Of a stretch of 64,000 nucleotides of DNA, positions 1 through 8,214 are shown piece by piece. Source of the stretch: Halorhabdus salina. Its GTDB lineage: Archaea > Halobacteriota > Halobacteria > Halobacteriales > Haloarculaceae. The stretch covers positions 1-64,000 of the forward strand of contig NZ_JACDNP010000005.1 of assembly GCF_013839425.1 (NCBI RefSeq), written 5' to 3'. Position numbers and translations under genes: made by a program. The notes below the pieces were generated by a model. That model saw nothing but the letters and a program-made list of their open reading frames with translations, was not told the origin of the DNA and searched no databases. Each line of letters starts with the position of its first letter. The stretch's first letter is position 1.

Positions 1-135
1 CGTGCTGAAATGTGCCGTCAGAAACGTCGAACTAGCGCTTGACGCCTCTACCCGTGGAAATTAAGCATCTAAACAAGGCCGTTTGAGAGTAATTGAGAAA
101 ATCAGAGTGCTGCTGTCAGGCAGCAGCTGATTGCC

Positions 136-330
136 TTATGCGCGAACGACGTTCGTCGCGCGGGGCCCTTTGGGGGCCTGTTCGATGTCGAATTCGATCG
201 ATTGTCCTTCTTCGAGGTCCGGGCCGCCAACGTCCTCCATGTGGAAGAAAACGTCATCGTCCGCGTCCTCAGTCGTGATGAAACCGTAACCGCCAGTCTC
301 GTGGAAGAAATCCACCTTTCCGTCTGCCAT
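136..330 (-). CDS. cspA: Cold-shock domain protein (CspA family)
   Basis: A 64-residue single cold-shock domain protein, predicted to be a cytoplasmic single-stranded nucleic-acid binder and RNA chaperone. The nucleic-acid-binding signatures are visible as GYGFIT (RNP1-like) followed by DDVFFH (RNP2-like), and the length is the normal one for the family. I start it at the ATG at 330 because MADGKVDFF is the usual beginning of these proteins; an upstream ATG at 339 would add only MFV. A TATA-like GGGTTATCC (minus strand) lies about 31 nt before the start, which fits a nearly leaderless transcript. Confidence 0.93.
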   Translation of the reverse strand: MADGKVDFFHETGGYGFITTEDADDDVFFHMEDVGGPDLEEGQSIEFDIEQAPKGPRATNVVRA

Positions 331-355
331 TACAAACAATTGTAGGCCCGTTCCG

Positions 356-365
356 TGGATAACCC
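356..365 (-). promoter_or_regulatory. Probable TATA element of the cold-shock gene
   Basis: Read on the minus strand this is GGGTTATCC, centred about 31 nt upstream of the ATG at 330. That is the position expected for a haloarchaeal TATA box serving a nearly leaderless mRNA. Inferred from position only. Confidence 0.4.
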
Positions 366-412
366 TTCCGAGAGTCGCGCTACCACGGGCACTAGATGTC
401 CAATCAGGAAAT

Positions 413-565
413 TCAGGCTACCAGGGGCGCGAGATCTTCGTCGTAACACGACTCACAGACGTAGTAATCGAGTGCCCCTGCCTCGTCGTGGGTGTGGACG
501 AGCAGATGCACCGTGCTGTCGAATGGGACCGTCCCGCCACAGACGGCACAAGTTTCGGGAGACAT
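413..565 (-). CDS. Small zinc-finger-like protein
   Basis: A 50-residue protein with two Cys pairs, CAVCGG near residues 5-10 and CESC near residues 38-41, the layout of a small zinc ribbon. It has no other domain. The start MSPETCAVCGG at 565 is preferred over a longer reading from 637, whose extra 24 residues are basic and unlike the acidic remainder. The protein is typical of the many short haloarchaeal zinc-ribbon proteins; its function is unknown. It is the second of two small minus-strand genes at the start of the window. Confidence 0.7.
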   Translation of the reverse strand: MSPETCAVCGGTVPFDSTVHLLVHTHDEAGALDYYVCESCYDEDLAPLVA

Positions 566-680
566 GCTCAACCGTGATATTCGATCACAACCTACATAGC
601 TGTTTGTGATCGTTCGTGCTCTCTCACTATACTGCAACGCCGGTTGCCACGCTCAGCGCTCACTACCGTTCGCACAGAAG

Positions 681-764
681 CGGTGTCCTGGCGAAGGAAG
701 TGAGCCAGCACTCGTCGGATGACGAATGGAATCCGACGGTGTCCTGGCGAAGGAAGTGAGCCAG
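681..764. repeat. Direct repeat pair in intergenic DNA
   Basis: The 28 bases at 681-708 recur at 737-764 (both begin CGGTGTCCTGGCGAAGGAAG). They lie in a gene-free stretch, 566-1034, just before a relic of the tRNA-Ser 3' end at 792-819. I see no coding sequence here. The pair probably belongs to the decayed left edge of the islet that ends at tRNA-Ser. Confidence 0.6.
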
Positions 765-791
765 GGCTCGTCAGACGACGATAGGAGTCTG

Positions 792-819
792 ACGGTGGGG
801 CTGGGAGTTCGCCGAGTAT
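792..819 (-). repeat. Relic of the tRNA-Ser(UGA) 3' end
   Basis: This stretch matches 2973-3000 except for one base and resembles the 3' end of tRNA-Ser(UGA) at 3295-3312 (GGTGGGGCTGGGA). It lies about 2.5 kb from the intact tRNA, so the DNA between looks like an insertion whose ends carry copies of the tRNA terminus. No integrase gene is visible. Confidence 0.5.
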
Positions 820-973
820 AACAGTCGTCGTGAATACGGCAATTTCATTCACGGGATTTGTAACAAGCAGCTGGTCAATACATCCTCTATACTTATTATC
901 TCGGAAAATGACAGAAAAATATACGAACAAGTCTATGACAGCCTCTGTTCATGACTCGTAAATGTCTGAATAG

Positions 974-995
974 GATTCAAACATCTCTTTGAGTC
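974..995. promoter_or_regulatory. Operator-like inverted repeat before the HTH regulator
   Basis: GATTCAAACA, 2 nt, then TCTTTGAGTC: a 22-bp inverted repeat with one mismatch. It ends 39 nt before the regulator ATG at 1035. A near-identical palindrome (1691-1712) ends exactly 39 nt before the lipoprotein ATG at 1752. The position is immediately upstream of where the BRE/TATA should be. Likely binding site of the neighbouring regulator, by inference. Confidence 0.65.
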
Positions 996-1034
996 TGCCA
1001 TAGGGACATTCTACCCCAAACAGATAACACAACT

Positions 1035-1679
1035 ATGTCTTCACTACTACCCTTGAAACCCACCCCCAGAACAGCTTCAGATCGTGATTTGGAACCGAGG
1101 CTCGTTGGATTCGAAGATGAATCCGCGGAACAGATTCTATCGGCGGTCACCTCAACAACAGCACGCCGCATCCTCAACCAAATCTATACCGAACCAATGA
1201 CAGTATCGGATATCGCTACTGAGATTGACTCCTCAGTACAGAATGTCAGCTATCATCTCGACCGACTTCGAGACGCGGAGTTAGTGGAAGTCATCGAGAC
1301 GTGGTATTCGGAACAAGGGCGCGAAATGGATGTATATGCCCCGACCAATAGCGCTCTTGTCCTCTTTGCGGGAGCAGAACGAACAACTCCGTCACTCACG
1401 ACTGCGTTGCGTCGCGTCTTCAGCGCAGTCGGTATTGTGGGGGTTGTCAGTGCAATTGTCCATGTACGCTGGTCAGTACTGACACCCTCACCATCGTCCC
1501 GGAGTGTTGAACTCCCCATTCAGCAACCTGACCCAACCATGTGGGAGATGCTCGTTACGTTCGGGACCGGCCCCGGTGGGTTCGTTCTAGGGGTCGGCGT
1601 CTTCCTGATCCTGTTCTTCTTCGTGGCGTGGTACTGGCGAACGTATCGTCCAGCACGGAGCCACACTCAATCGATGTGA
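1035..1679 (+). CDS. Membrane-anchored winged-helix (ArsR-like) regulator
   Basis: 214 residues. Residues 30-90 form a winged-helix DNA-binding domain of the ArsR type (ILSAVTSTTARRILNQIY, then SDIATEIDSSVQNVSYHLDR as the recognition region). Two hydrophobic segments follow, about 129-147 and 181-200, so the DNA-binding domain should be cytoplasmic and tethered to the membrane with a short external loop between. The 72-nt gap to the following lipoprotein gene contains an inverted repeat that also precedes this gene, suggesting auto-regulation and control of the lipoprotein. Composition is less GC-rich than that of neighbouring core genes, which fits an acquired islet. Ligand unknown. Confidence 0.8.
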   Translation: MSSLLPLKPTPRTASDRDLEPRLVGFEDESAEQILSAVTSTTARRILNQIYTEPMTVSDIATEIDSSVQNVSYHLDRLRDAELVEVIETWYSEQGREMDVYAPTNSALVLFAGAERTTPSLTTALRRVFSAVGIVGVVSAIVHVRWSVLTPSPSSRSVELPIQQPDPTMWEMLVTFGTGPGGFVLGVGVFLILFFFVAWYWRTYRPARSHTQSM

Positions 1680-1690
1680 GTGGTTTCCGG

Positions 1691-1712
1691 GACTCAAAGA
1701 CGTCTTTGAATC
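1691..1712. promoter_or_regulatory. Operator-like inverted repeat before the lipoprotein gene
   Basis: GACTCAAAGA, 2 nt, TCTTTGAATC: a 22-bp inverted repeat with one mismatch, ending 39 nt before the ATG at 1752. Similarity to the upstream site continues into the following ~24 bases (both run TCTG..ATAGG, then end in CCCC). This is the second member of the pair described at 974-995. Confidence 0.65.
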
Positions 1713-1751
1713 TGGGATAGGACGATACTTGACCCCTTCCAATGGAAGTAT

Positions 1752-2714
1752 ATGGAACGTAGAACGTTTCTGGCAAGTGCTGGAATTGGCCTCACAACCG
1801 CAGTCGCTGGCTGCACATCCCAAGCAGCATCGAGTGACTCAACGGAAACGGACTCAGGGGAGACGAGCACGTCCACGGGTACACAGACTGAGACAGACCC
1901 GATGGAGGATGCAACGCACATCGAAACTGATGCAACCGCCGAACGAACTATCGGGACTGCATCGCTCGAAGAGCGTGGCCTCCGAAACACGCACCACGTG
2001 GCATTCACGAATCCGACAGAAAGGACCCACAAGGGAACAATTACGATTTCGAAGGCTAGCGAGCCGGTGTTCGAGGAATCCGTGGAACTCGAACCGAACG
2101 CGAGCATCATTGGGTCACTGACCGATCTCGGGAGATACAGCGTAGGCGTCTCGATTCCCGAATTGGACGCGGAGGAGACGATCTCCGTCGAACCCAGCCA
2201 ATTTACCTGTAATGTGACCAGGACGACAGTCAGCGTACAAGACGACAATACGCTCGATTCGATGGCTGTTTCGACGCGAATGGCATGTCCCGGTGTCGTC
2301 ACCAAGACAGTACCCGCCGATGGGCTAGCGTCGTATACACTCGGCGACGACCCGAGTCCTGCGGATACGGGGGAATTTAGCCACACGCTCATGCTTCAGA
2401 ACCCGTTGGAGGAAACGTGGACGGCCCGAATTCTCGTCGAGAACGACTCGACAGCGCAATTCGACGGCGTCTACACGGTCGAGCCCGAGGGAACTGTGTT
2501 GCTGACCTTCACTGAGAGTGATACGTACACGCTCTCGATGAGCGTACTCAAAACCGAGGCCACGGTGACTGAGCAGATCACTCCCGAAAACTTCAACTGT
2601 AACGAATCCTCGACCCGAGCGAAGATCGACGCTGCAGGAAAACTCACGGCGAAAACCGTCTCGACGCGTATGGCTTGTGACGTCGAGACAAATTCGACAA
2701 ACGAGTCCTCGTAG
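1752..2714 (+). CDS. Tat-exported lipoprotein with two repeated domains
   Basis: 320 residues. The N-terminus MERRTFLASAG..VAGC is a twin-arginine signal with a lipobox; Cys21 would be lipidated and anchor the protein outside the membrane. A Ser/Thr/Glu-rich linker follows. The rest is two tandem domains of about 110-130 residues, each closing with a Cys-Asn pair, about 20 residues, and VSTRMAC. The four conserved cysteines could form disulfides or bind metal. I recognise no enzyme motif. The gene follows the membrane-anchored HTH regulator and has its own copy of the shared operator, so it is probably the regulator's target. Confidence 0.8.
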   Translation: MERRTFLASAGIGLTTAVAGCTSQAASSDSTETDSGETSTSTGTQTETDPMEDATHIETDATAERTIGTASLEERGLRNTHHVAFTNPTERTHKGTITISKASEPVFEESVELEPNASIIGSLTDLGRYSVGVSIPELDAEETISVEPSQFTCNVTRTTVSVQDDNTLDSMAVSTRMACPGVVTKTVPADGLASYTLGDDPSPADTGEFSHTLMLQNPLEETWTARILVENDSTAQFDGVYTVEPEGTVLLTFTESDTYTLSMSVLKTEATVTEQITPENFNCNESSTRAKIDAAGKLTAKTVSTRMACDVETNSTNESS

Positions 2715-2827
2715 CCGGGGTACGGCCGTCGCCGCGTTTCTCCCAACAGAGTTACATTCTCACAGCCACTGACCGACTGTTTCAGCCAGTTAGGTGAATA
2801 AAGAAACCGTGTGCACAACAACTGATA

Positions 2828-3053
2828 ACGAGGCGAACGTCGATCGACGAACGGAGAGAGTCGATCGGGATTTGAACCGGACCCAGACGGTCGCTCACTT
2901 CGTTCGCGCTGCGACTGGTAGGGCTCAAATCCAGGTGTACCATTTGCTCCTCGCATGTTTGCTCGGAGCAAAACGGTGGGGCTGGGAGTTCGCCGGGTAT
3001 CACGAGGCGAACGTCGATCGACGAACGGAGAGAGTCGATCGGGATTTGAACCG
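2828..3053. repeat. 52-bp perfect direct repeat beside tRNA-Ser relics
   Basis: The 52 bases at 2828-2879 are repeated without change at 3002-3053 (both start ACGAGGCGAACGTCGATCGA and run into GATTTGAACCG, the T-arm complement of tRNA-Ser). Perfect conservation against decayed surroundings suggests a recent duplication. Confidence 0.85.
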
Positions 3054-3262
3054 AAGCCAGACGTTCCGGGCATGCGGCCTCTCTTCGTTCGGTCGTTCCG
3101 GGACTGCGACTGGCAGGCTTCAAATCCCAGTTGACGAATTCGTCGCTCGCGGTTTTGCTCGCGAGAAAAATACGGTGGGGCTGGGATTTGAACCAGAGGA
3201 AGACGATCGCGCTCACTTCGTTCGCGCGCTGCGACTTCCAGGAGTTCGAATCCCAGGTTTCC
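2868..3262. repeat. Three palindromic units derived from the tRNA-Ser 3' half
   Basis: Three units sit between the lipoprotein gene and tRNA-Ser. Each has a T-arm-like left arm (GGGATTTGAACC type) and its reverse complement as right arm, around a 40-65 nt core: arms 2868-2880/2921-2934, 3041-3053/3117-3130 and 3180-3195/3243-3257. Between units and next to the acceptor-end motif GGTGGGG are hairpins with different sequences, such as CCGCTTC..GAAGCGG and TTTGCTCC..GGAGCAAA. Apparent reading frames here are by-products of the repeats. The stretch 2715-3294 contains nothing else. Confidence 0.75.
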
Positions 3263-3294
3263 GCTTCGCTCGTCACGTCCGTTCCTCGCAGAAG

Positions 3295-3378
3295 CGGTGG
3301 GGCTGGGATTTGAACCCAGGAATCCGTGAGGATACCTGCTTTCAAGGCAGGCGCAATGGGCCGCTCTGCCACCCCACC
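3295..3378 (-). tRNA. tRNA-Ser(UGA)
   Basis: An 84-nt class II tRNA on the minus strand. Acceptor arms GGTGGGG/CCCCACC with discriminator G, anticodon stem CCTGC/GCAGG around loop CTTGAAA (anticodon TGA), a long variable arm (TCCTCACGGA region) and a T-arm CTGGG/CCCAG with loop TTCAAAT. No CCA is encoded. Its 3' end faces an array of its own decayed 3' fragments. Confidence 0.95.
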
Positions 3379-3470
3379 AGCATCATCCAATTCTAAATGG
3401 CCGAAGTAAATCCTGTCGATCGAAACTCCGGACCGGCAACCTTAATCGCCCCCTGGCCACACCCTGAGCT

Positions 3471-4853
3471 ATGTCCGATCGTGATCCGCTCTCGGCCGTC
3501 TCACCACTCGATGGCCGGTATGCACGCTACACGGAACCACTGGTTCCCTACACCAGCGAGTCGGCGCTCATCCGCGCCCGCGTCCGCGTCGAAGTAGAGT
3601 ACCTGATCGCCCTCGCGGACCTTGAGAAAACACCACTCGAAATCGACGCCGCTCAACGCCAGCACCTTCGGGCCATCTACGAAGATTTCGACGAGGCGGA
3701 CGCTGCGCTCGTCAAGCAAATCGAAACCACCGGAACCGAAACCTACGATGCCACCAACCACGACGTCAAGGCCGTCGAGTATTTCCTTCGGGAACGCCAG
3801 CCAGCGGGCCTCGAGGCTGATCAGTGGCTGCACTTCGGCCTCACCAGCGAGGACGTCAACAATCTCGCCCACCGACTGCTGCTCAAACCGGCCGTCGAAG
3901 ACGTCATTCTGCCCGCGTTGCGGGACGTCCGGGACGCACTGATCGATCTCGCTCACGACTATCGCGATACGCCGATGCTGTCTCGCACGCATGGCCAACC
4001 GGCGACGCCGACCACCTTCGGCAAGGAGATGGCCGTCTATGCCTCCCGTCTCGGGCGCGCGATCGGGCGGGTCGACCGAGCAAGTGGCGACCTCGCTGGT
4101 AAACTCGCCGGCGCGTCTGGCACCTATGCGGCCCATCACGTCGCCTATCCAGACGTCGACTGGCCGACCTTCGCCGAGTCGTTCGTCCGCTCGCTGGGCC
4201 TCGAACATGAACCACTCACGACGCAGGTCAATCCCTGTGACGACCTCGCGGCGCTGTTCGACGCCCTCCAGGGGGCCAATCGCGTCCTGCTCGATCTGGA
4301 TATGGACGTCTGGCTGTACGTCGCCGATCGGTATCTCGGCCAGCAAACGGCCGACGGTGAGACGGGGTCCTCGACGATGCCCCACAAGGTGAACCCGATC
4401 GACTTCGAGAACAGTGAGGGCAACCTCTCGAAGGCCAACAGCGACCTCGACTTTTTGGCCGGGTACGTCACCAACTCCCGGCTCCAGCGGGACCTCTCGG
4501 ACTCGACGGTCAAGCGGAACATGGGTGGGGCCCTGGCCCACTGCCTGATCGGCTATCGCAAACTCGAAACCGGGCTGGGCAAGGTCGTTCCCAACGAGCA
4601 GGTGATGGGTGACGATCTCGAAGCGACGCCGGAAGTCATCGGCGAGGCCGTCCAGATGATCCTCCGCCGGGAGGGTCACGGCGACGCCTACGAGCAGGTG
4701 AAAGCCCTCACTCGCGGCGAGGACGTCACGCTCGCGGACTTCCGGGCCTTGTTCGCGGAGTTGGACGTCGATCCCGATGTGCAGGAGGAACTGGCTGCGC
4801 TGACGCCAGCCTCCTATACAGGGCTGGGCGCAGAACTGGCCGACCACACCTGA
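3471..4853 (+). CDS. purB: Adenylosuccinate lyase
   Basis: 460 residues, normal length for PurB of the fumarase/aspartase superfamily. It cleaves SAICAR and adenylosuccinate, releasing fumarate, in purine synthesis. The superfamily regions are clear: TSED at 125-128, the catalytic-histidine region RTHGQ at 172-176 and the signature loop SSTMPHKVNP at 300-309 with the catalytic serine. The protein is cytoplasmic and homotetrameric in the family. It stands alone, 92 nt beyond the divergently oriented tRNA-Ser. The ATG at 3471 gives the conserved SPLDGRYAR start region. Confidence 0.97.
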   Translation: MSDRDPLSAVSPLDGRYARYTEPLVPYTSESALIRARVRVEVEYLIALADLEKTPLEIDAAQRQHLRAIYEDFDEADAALVKQIETTGTETYDATNHDVKAVEYFLRERQPAGLEADQWLHFGLTSEDVNNLAHRLLLKPAVEDVILPALRDVRDALIDLAHDYRDTPMLSRTHGQPATPTTFGKEMAVYASRLGRAIGRVDRASGDLAGKLAGASGTYAAHHVAYPDVDWPTFAESFVRSLGLEHEPLTTQVNPCDDLAALFDALQGANRVLLDLDMDVWLYVADRYLGQQTADGETGSSTMPHKVNPIDFENSEGNLSKANSDLDFLAGYVTNSRLQRDLSDSTVKRNMGGALAHCLIGYRKLETGLGKVVPNEQVMGDDLEATPEVIGEAVQMILRREGHGDAYEQVKALTRGEDVTLADFRALFAELDVDPDVQEELAALTPASYTGLGAELADHT

Positions 4854-4992
4854 CTGCCAGAGCCTGTGGCGGCGTATCGCCCAACGAGCGTCCTGCAATC
4901 GTTGTGCCCGGTTTCAGGCCGATCGAACCGCTCCCGTGTAGATCGTGCGACGGATCGACACCCTCTTTTCCACCCCACTGAGAGGTATCGCC

Positions 4993-5973
4993 ATGACGAA
5001 GGAAATCGCCGCCATCCCGGGCGACGGTATCGGCCAGGAAGTGCTGCCCGCAGCCATCGACGTGCTGGAAGCGCTCGATCGGGATTTCGAGTTCGTGGAG
5101 GGGCGGGCCGGCAACGCAGTCTACGAACGAGAGGGGACGCCCCTGCCCGAGGAGACGCGGGAACTGGCCCGCGAGGCCGACGCGACGCTGTTCGGCGCGG
5201 CAGGCGAACTCGCCGCCGACATCATCCTCCCGTTGCGCGAGGACGTTGGGTCGTTCGCGAATGTTCGCCCCGCGCGAGCCTACCCTGGCGTCGACGCTGT
5301 CAAGCCCGAAACGGACCTCGTGTTCATCCGCGAGAACACCCAGGGTGTCTACGCCGGCATCGAATCGGATCTCACTGACGACGTGGCGACGTTGACTCGC
5401 CTCATCACCGAAGACGCCTCCGAGAAGATCGCCGAATACGGCTTCGAGTACGCCGAGGAACACGACGCCGATCGCGTGACGGTCGCCCACAAAGCCAACG
5501 TCATGCGCAAGACGGACGGCCTGTTCGTGGATACGGCCGCCGAGGTCGCCGACGAGATGGACGCCGACTACGACGAGACCCTCATCGACGCCCTGGCGAT
5601 GCACCTCGTGATGCACCCAGAGGACTACGACGTGATCATTACGCCGAACCTCGCCGGCGACGTGCTCTCCGATCTCGCCGCCGGACTTGTCGGCGGCCTG
5701 GGCATGCTGCCCAGCGCCAACATCGGCGACGACAATGCGCTGTTCGAACCAGTCCACGGCTCGGCACCCGACATCGCCGGCCAGGGCGTCGCCAATCCCT
5801 CGGCGATGATCCTCTCTGGGGCCATGCTGCTCGAGTACTTCGAGTTCGAGGACGACGCGGCCCGCGTCCGGCAGGCAGTCCTGAAGACGCTGGAAGACGG
5901 GCCACGGACGCCCGATCTCGGCGGCGACGCCTCGACGACGAAGTTCACCGAGGCTGTGCTCGATCGACTGTAG
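4993..5973 (+). CDS. leuB: 3-isopropylmalate dehydrogenase family protein (LeuB-type)
   Basis: 326 residues of the isocitrate/isopropylmalate dehydrogenase family. [10 protein letters not shown] lies at the start, the substrate-loop region [17 protein letters not shown] in the middle and the metal/NAD region [16 protein letters not shown] then [10 protein letters not shown] near the end. The likely reaction is oxidative decarboxylation of 3-isopropylmalate in leucine synthesis. The ATG at 4993 is chosen over one at 4945 because the extra 16 residues are not family-like. No leuA, leuC or leuD is adjacent, so a related substrate (isocitrate, homoisocitrate or tartrate type) cannot be excluded from sequence alone; a separate icd lies at 25415-26692. 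Confidence 0.88.
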   Translation: MTKEIAAIPGDGIGQEVLPAAIDVLEALDRDFEFVEGRAGNAVYEREGTPLPEETRELAREADATLFGAAGELAADIILPLREDVGSFANVRPARAYPGVDAVKPETDLVFIRENTQGVYAGIESDLTDDVATLTRLITEDASEKIAEYGFEYAEEHDADRVTVAHKANVMRKTDGLFVDTAAEVADEMDADYDETLIDALAMHLVMHPEDYDVIITPNLAGDVLSDLAAGLVGGLGMLPSANIGDDNALFEPVHGSAPDIAGQGVANPSAMILSGAMLLEYFEFEDDAARVRQAVLKTLEDGPRTPDLGGDASTTKFTEAVLDRL

Positions 5974-6079
5974 GCTGTCCCGGTCAGCTTTTCGTCCCGC
6001 ATTCATCGAACGGTTCTGAGGCACTCGGAAAGACCGACTGTCTTAAGGCACAGTAGTGTGACCCTTCGAAGGACAGGAG

Positions 6080-6100
6080 ACGTCGGTCCGAGACCGACGT
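6080..6100 (+). promoter_or_regulatory. Perfect hairpin or operator in the pfkB leader
   Basis: ACGTCGGTC, loop CGA, GACCGACGT: a perfect 9-bp inverted repeat between a TATA-like TCTTAAGG (6041-6048) and the pfkB ATG at 6119. A strong Shine-Dalgarno sequence (CCGGAGG, 6102-6108) directly follows. Such a leader is unusual among the mostly leaderless mRNAs here. It may be a regulator site or an RNA hairpin gating the ribosome site. Confidence 0.6.
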
Positions 6101-6118
6101 TCCGGAGGCAGACGAACC

Positions 6119-7030
6119 ATGATACTCACAGTCACACCGAATCCGGCGGTCGACCAGACGATCGTTATCGACGAAGCACTCGAAGCAGGCACCGTACAGC
6201 GTTCGACTGACGCACAGTTTGACTCAGGGGGCAACGGGATCAACGTCTCGCAATTCCTCCGGGCATTGGACTCCGAGACGGTTGCGACGGGGATTATCGG
6301 TGGGTTCACCGGCTACTTCATCGAACAGGATCTCGAGACCTACGATGTCCCGACAGACTTCGTCGATGTCGGCGATCCGACCAGAATGAACACGACGATT
6401 CTCCCGCCCGAGAATGAGTACAAGCTCAATCAGTCCGGGCCGGAAGTCCCAGAAGCGAAAGTCGACGAACTGATCGAGACACTCAAAGAACATGACCCGT
6501 CGGTGATCAACATCGGCGGGAGTCTCCCGCCGGGTATGGATGCCCAAGACGTCGACCGACTCGCTGAAGCCGGCGACTGGGATACAGCGCTGGACGTCCA
6601 CGGCGAGTTGATGCCCGATCTCGAACACACCTACGAGTATTGCAAACCCAACCGCGAAGAACTCGCGAACGCAACGGGAATCGAGATAGAGACGATCGAC
6701 GACTGTGCGGAAGCCGCCCAGGAACTCCAGTCGTGGGGGTACGAACGCGTGCTTGCATCGATGGGGGCCGAAGGCGCTGTGCTCATCACGCCCGAGGAAA
6801 CACTGTTTGCCCCGTCCCTTGACGTCGATGTCATCGATACTGTCGGCGCGGGCGACTCGATGTTCGCTGGCGCACTCTGGGCCTACGAACAGGGCTGGGA
6901 CGACGAGGACGCCCTGCGTTCGGGCGTGGCAACCTCTGCCCATCTTGTGCAGGTCAAGGGACCGAGCATCCGAGAACTCGATCCGGAATCGCTGATGGAC
7001 GACGTCCGCGTGTGGTCGATGCGCAGCTAG
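6119..7030 (+). CDS. pfkB: 1-phosphofructokinase (PfkB family)
   Basis: 303 residues of the PfkB/ribokinase superfamily, nearest in character to fructose-1-phosphate kinase: N-terminal [13 protein letters not shown], then SGGNGINVS at 37-44 for sugar binding, and DTVGAGDS at 240-247 with the catalytic base Asp246 and the anion hole. It would phosphorylate fructose 1-phosphate to the 1,6-bisphosphate, feeding the aldolase encoded immediately downstream. Unlike the fructose locus of Haloferax volcanii, no PTS genes flank the pair, so fructose must enter another way. The start is supported by a good ribosome-binding sequence 11 nt upstream. Confidence 0.93.
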   Translation: MILTVTPNPAVDQTIVIDEALEAGTVQRSTDAQFDSGGNGINVSQFLRALDSETVATGIIGGFTGYFIEQDLETYDVPTDFVDVGDPTRMNTTILPPENEYKLNQSGPEVPEAKVDELIETLKEHDPSVINIGGSLPPGMDAQDVDRLAEAGDWDTALDVHGELMPDLEHTYEYCKPNREELANATGIEIETIDDCAEAAQELQSWGYERVLASMGAEGAVLITPEETLFAPSLDVDVIDTVGAGDSMFAGALWAYEQGWDDEDALRSGVATSAHLVQVKGPSIRELDPESLMDDVRVWSMRS

Positions 7031-7083
7031 CTTGGGCCAGATCGTCCCGTATCGAACAGTCGGTCGCGGCGATTTTCGCATAT

Positions 7084-7090
7084 GTTTTAA
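7084..7090 (+). promoter_or_regulatory. TATA element of fba
   Basis: GTTTTAA, 36-42 nt before the ATG at 7126, gives fba its own promoter in addition to any read-through from pfkB. Position-based inference. Confidence 0.4.
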
Positions 7091-7125
7091 CGTCGGCACC
7101 GGAAGGTCTCGGTGGTGACTTACTA

Positions 7126-8118
7126 ATGGCGTTTTACGGCGGAGACGAACTTTCGAAGGTGTACGACGAGGCCCTCGACGAAGGGTTCGGACTCGTCGCG
7201 AGCAACATCGCGGAACCGAACACGATGATGGGGCTCATGGAGGGGGCCGATCAGGCCGACTCTGATCTCCTCATCCAGATGAGTGCCGGCGCGTGTCGGT
7301 TCGCCGGGAACGGCGACGCCGAGGCAGGCCTGCGCGCGATGGGCAACTACATCGACACCATCGCCGAGGCCTACGACATCGGCGTGTTCCTCAACATGGA
7401 CCACCAGACGGACATGGACTTCATCGACATGCAGGTCGAGACGGCCATTCCGTCCTCGATCATGATCGACGCCTCCCACGAGGACTTCGAAGAGAACGTC
7501 GCCCGCTCGAAAGAAGTCGTCCAGAAGACCGAACAGGCAGACGAGGAGATTCTCGTCGAGGCCGAACTCGGCCAGATCAAGGGCGTCGAGGACGAAATCG
7601 TCGCCGAAGAGGCGTTCTATACCGACCCCGAGCAGGCCGTCGAATTCATCGACCGGACCGGTGCCGACCTGCTGGCGATCTCGGTCGGCACTCAGCACGG
7701 CGTCGCCAAGGGCAAGGACCTCGACTTGCGTCCCGACCTGGCAACCGAGATTCACGAGACCCTGTCCGATCACGGGCTGGACACGCCACTTGTCCTCCAC
7801 GGTTCCTCGGGACTGCAGCCCGATCAGCTGTCGGACTTCATGAACCGTGGCATCTGTAAAGTGAACAAGGACACGCGCTATCAGTACGAGTACACGCGAA
7901 CGCTGTTCGACCTCTACCGCGAGGAATCGAACGACATCGTCCCGCCGGAGGGCGTCGAGGATCAGCGCGACTCGTTCTTCAACGACGTCGACTGGTCGCC
8001 CAACAAGGACCGCTTCGATCCGCGCGTCGGCGGCCGTGACGTTCGCGAGCGCATCGCCGAGGTCTACGCCGGTTTGGCCGAAGTCTCCGGAAGCGCCGGT
8101 AACAGCCTCTATAAGTAA
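7126..8118 (+). CDS. fba: Class II fructose-bisphosphate aldolase
   Basis: 330 residues. Zinc-dependent aldolase that reversibly splits fructose 1,6-bisphosphate into glyceraldehyde 3-phosphate and dihydroxyacetone phosphate. Class II features: NMDHQTD (metal-binding histidine), GTQHG (second histidine), LHGSSG (third histidine and phosphate loop) and NKDTRYQ near the C-terminus. I start at the ATG at 7126 (MAFYGGDEL); an in-frame opening to 7012 would overlap pfkB and adds non-family residues. It is encoded 95 nt after pfkB in the same direction, forming a fructose-degrading pair. Confidence 0.95.
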   Translation: MAFYGGDELSKVYDEALDEGFGLVASNIAEPNTMMGLMEGADQADSDLLIQMSAGACRFAGNGDAEAGLRAMGNYIDTIAEAYDIGVFLNMDHQTDMDFIDMQVETAIPSSIMIDASHEDFEENVARSKEVVQKTEQADEEILVEAELGQIKGVEDEIVAEEAFYTDPEQAVEFIDRTGADLLAISVGTQHGVAKGKDLDLRPDLATEIHETLSDHGLDTPLVLHGSSGLQPDQLSDFMNRGICKVNKDTRYQYEYTRTLFDLYREESNDIVPPEGVEDQRDSFFNDVDWSPNKDRFDPRVGGRDVRERIAEVYAGLAEVSGSAGNSLYK

Positions 8119-8214
8119 CGATCCTCTGCCCGGCCCTGTCGTGATTTTTCTTGCTGTAGTCCCCGCAACTATTATGTAGCGGCCATATGTAGCGTCCTCC
8201 GGGGTGTCAATCCT

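Noticed and set aside
592-930. 112-residue minus-strand frame
   Set aside because: It runs through direct repeats and a tRNA relic and lacks the acidic character and domain features of a real protein.
2828-3262. Possible CRISPR array in the repeat zone
   Set aside because: Repeat units differ in length and sequence, spacers are related to each other, and no cas genes are in the window. The units are tRNA-derived palindromes.
2794-3396. Overlapping 200-residue frames on both strands near tRNA-Ser
   Set aside because: They run through tRNA-derived repeats and the tRNA itself, so the peptides are repeat translations.
3501-4898. Long minus-strand frame opposite purB
   Set aside because: It mirrors purB codon structure in a GC-rich genome; its translation has no family features, while purB is certain.
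4726-6024. Long minus-strand frame opposite leuB
   Set aside because: Antisense shadow of the dehydrogenase; Arg/His-rich with no recognisable domain.
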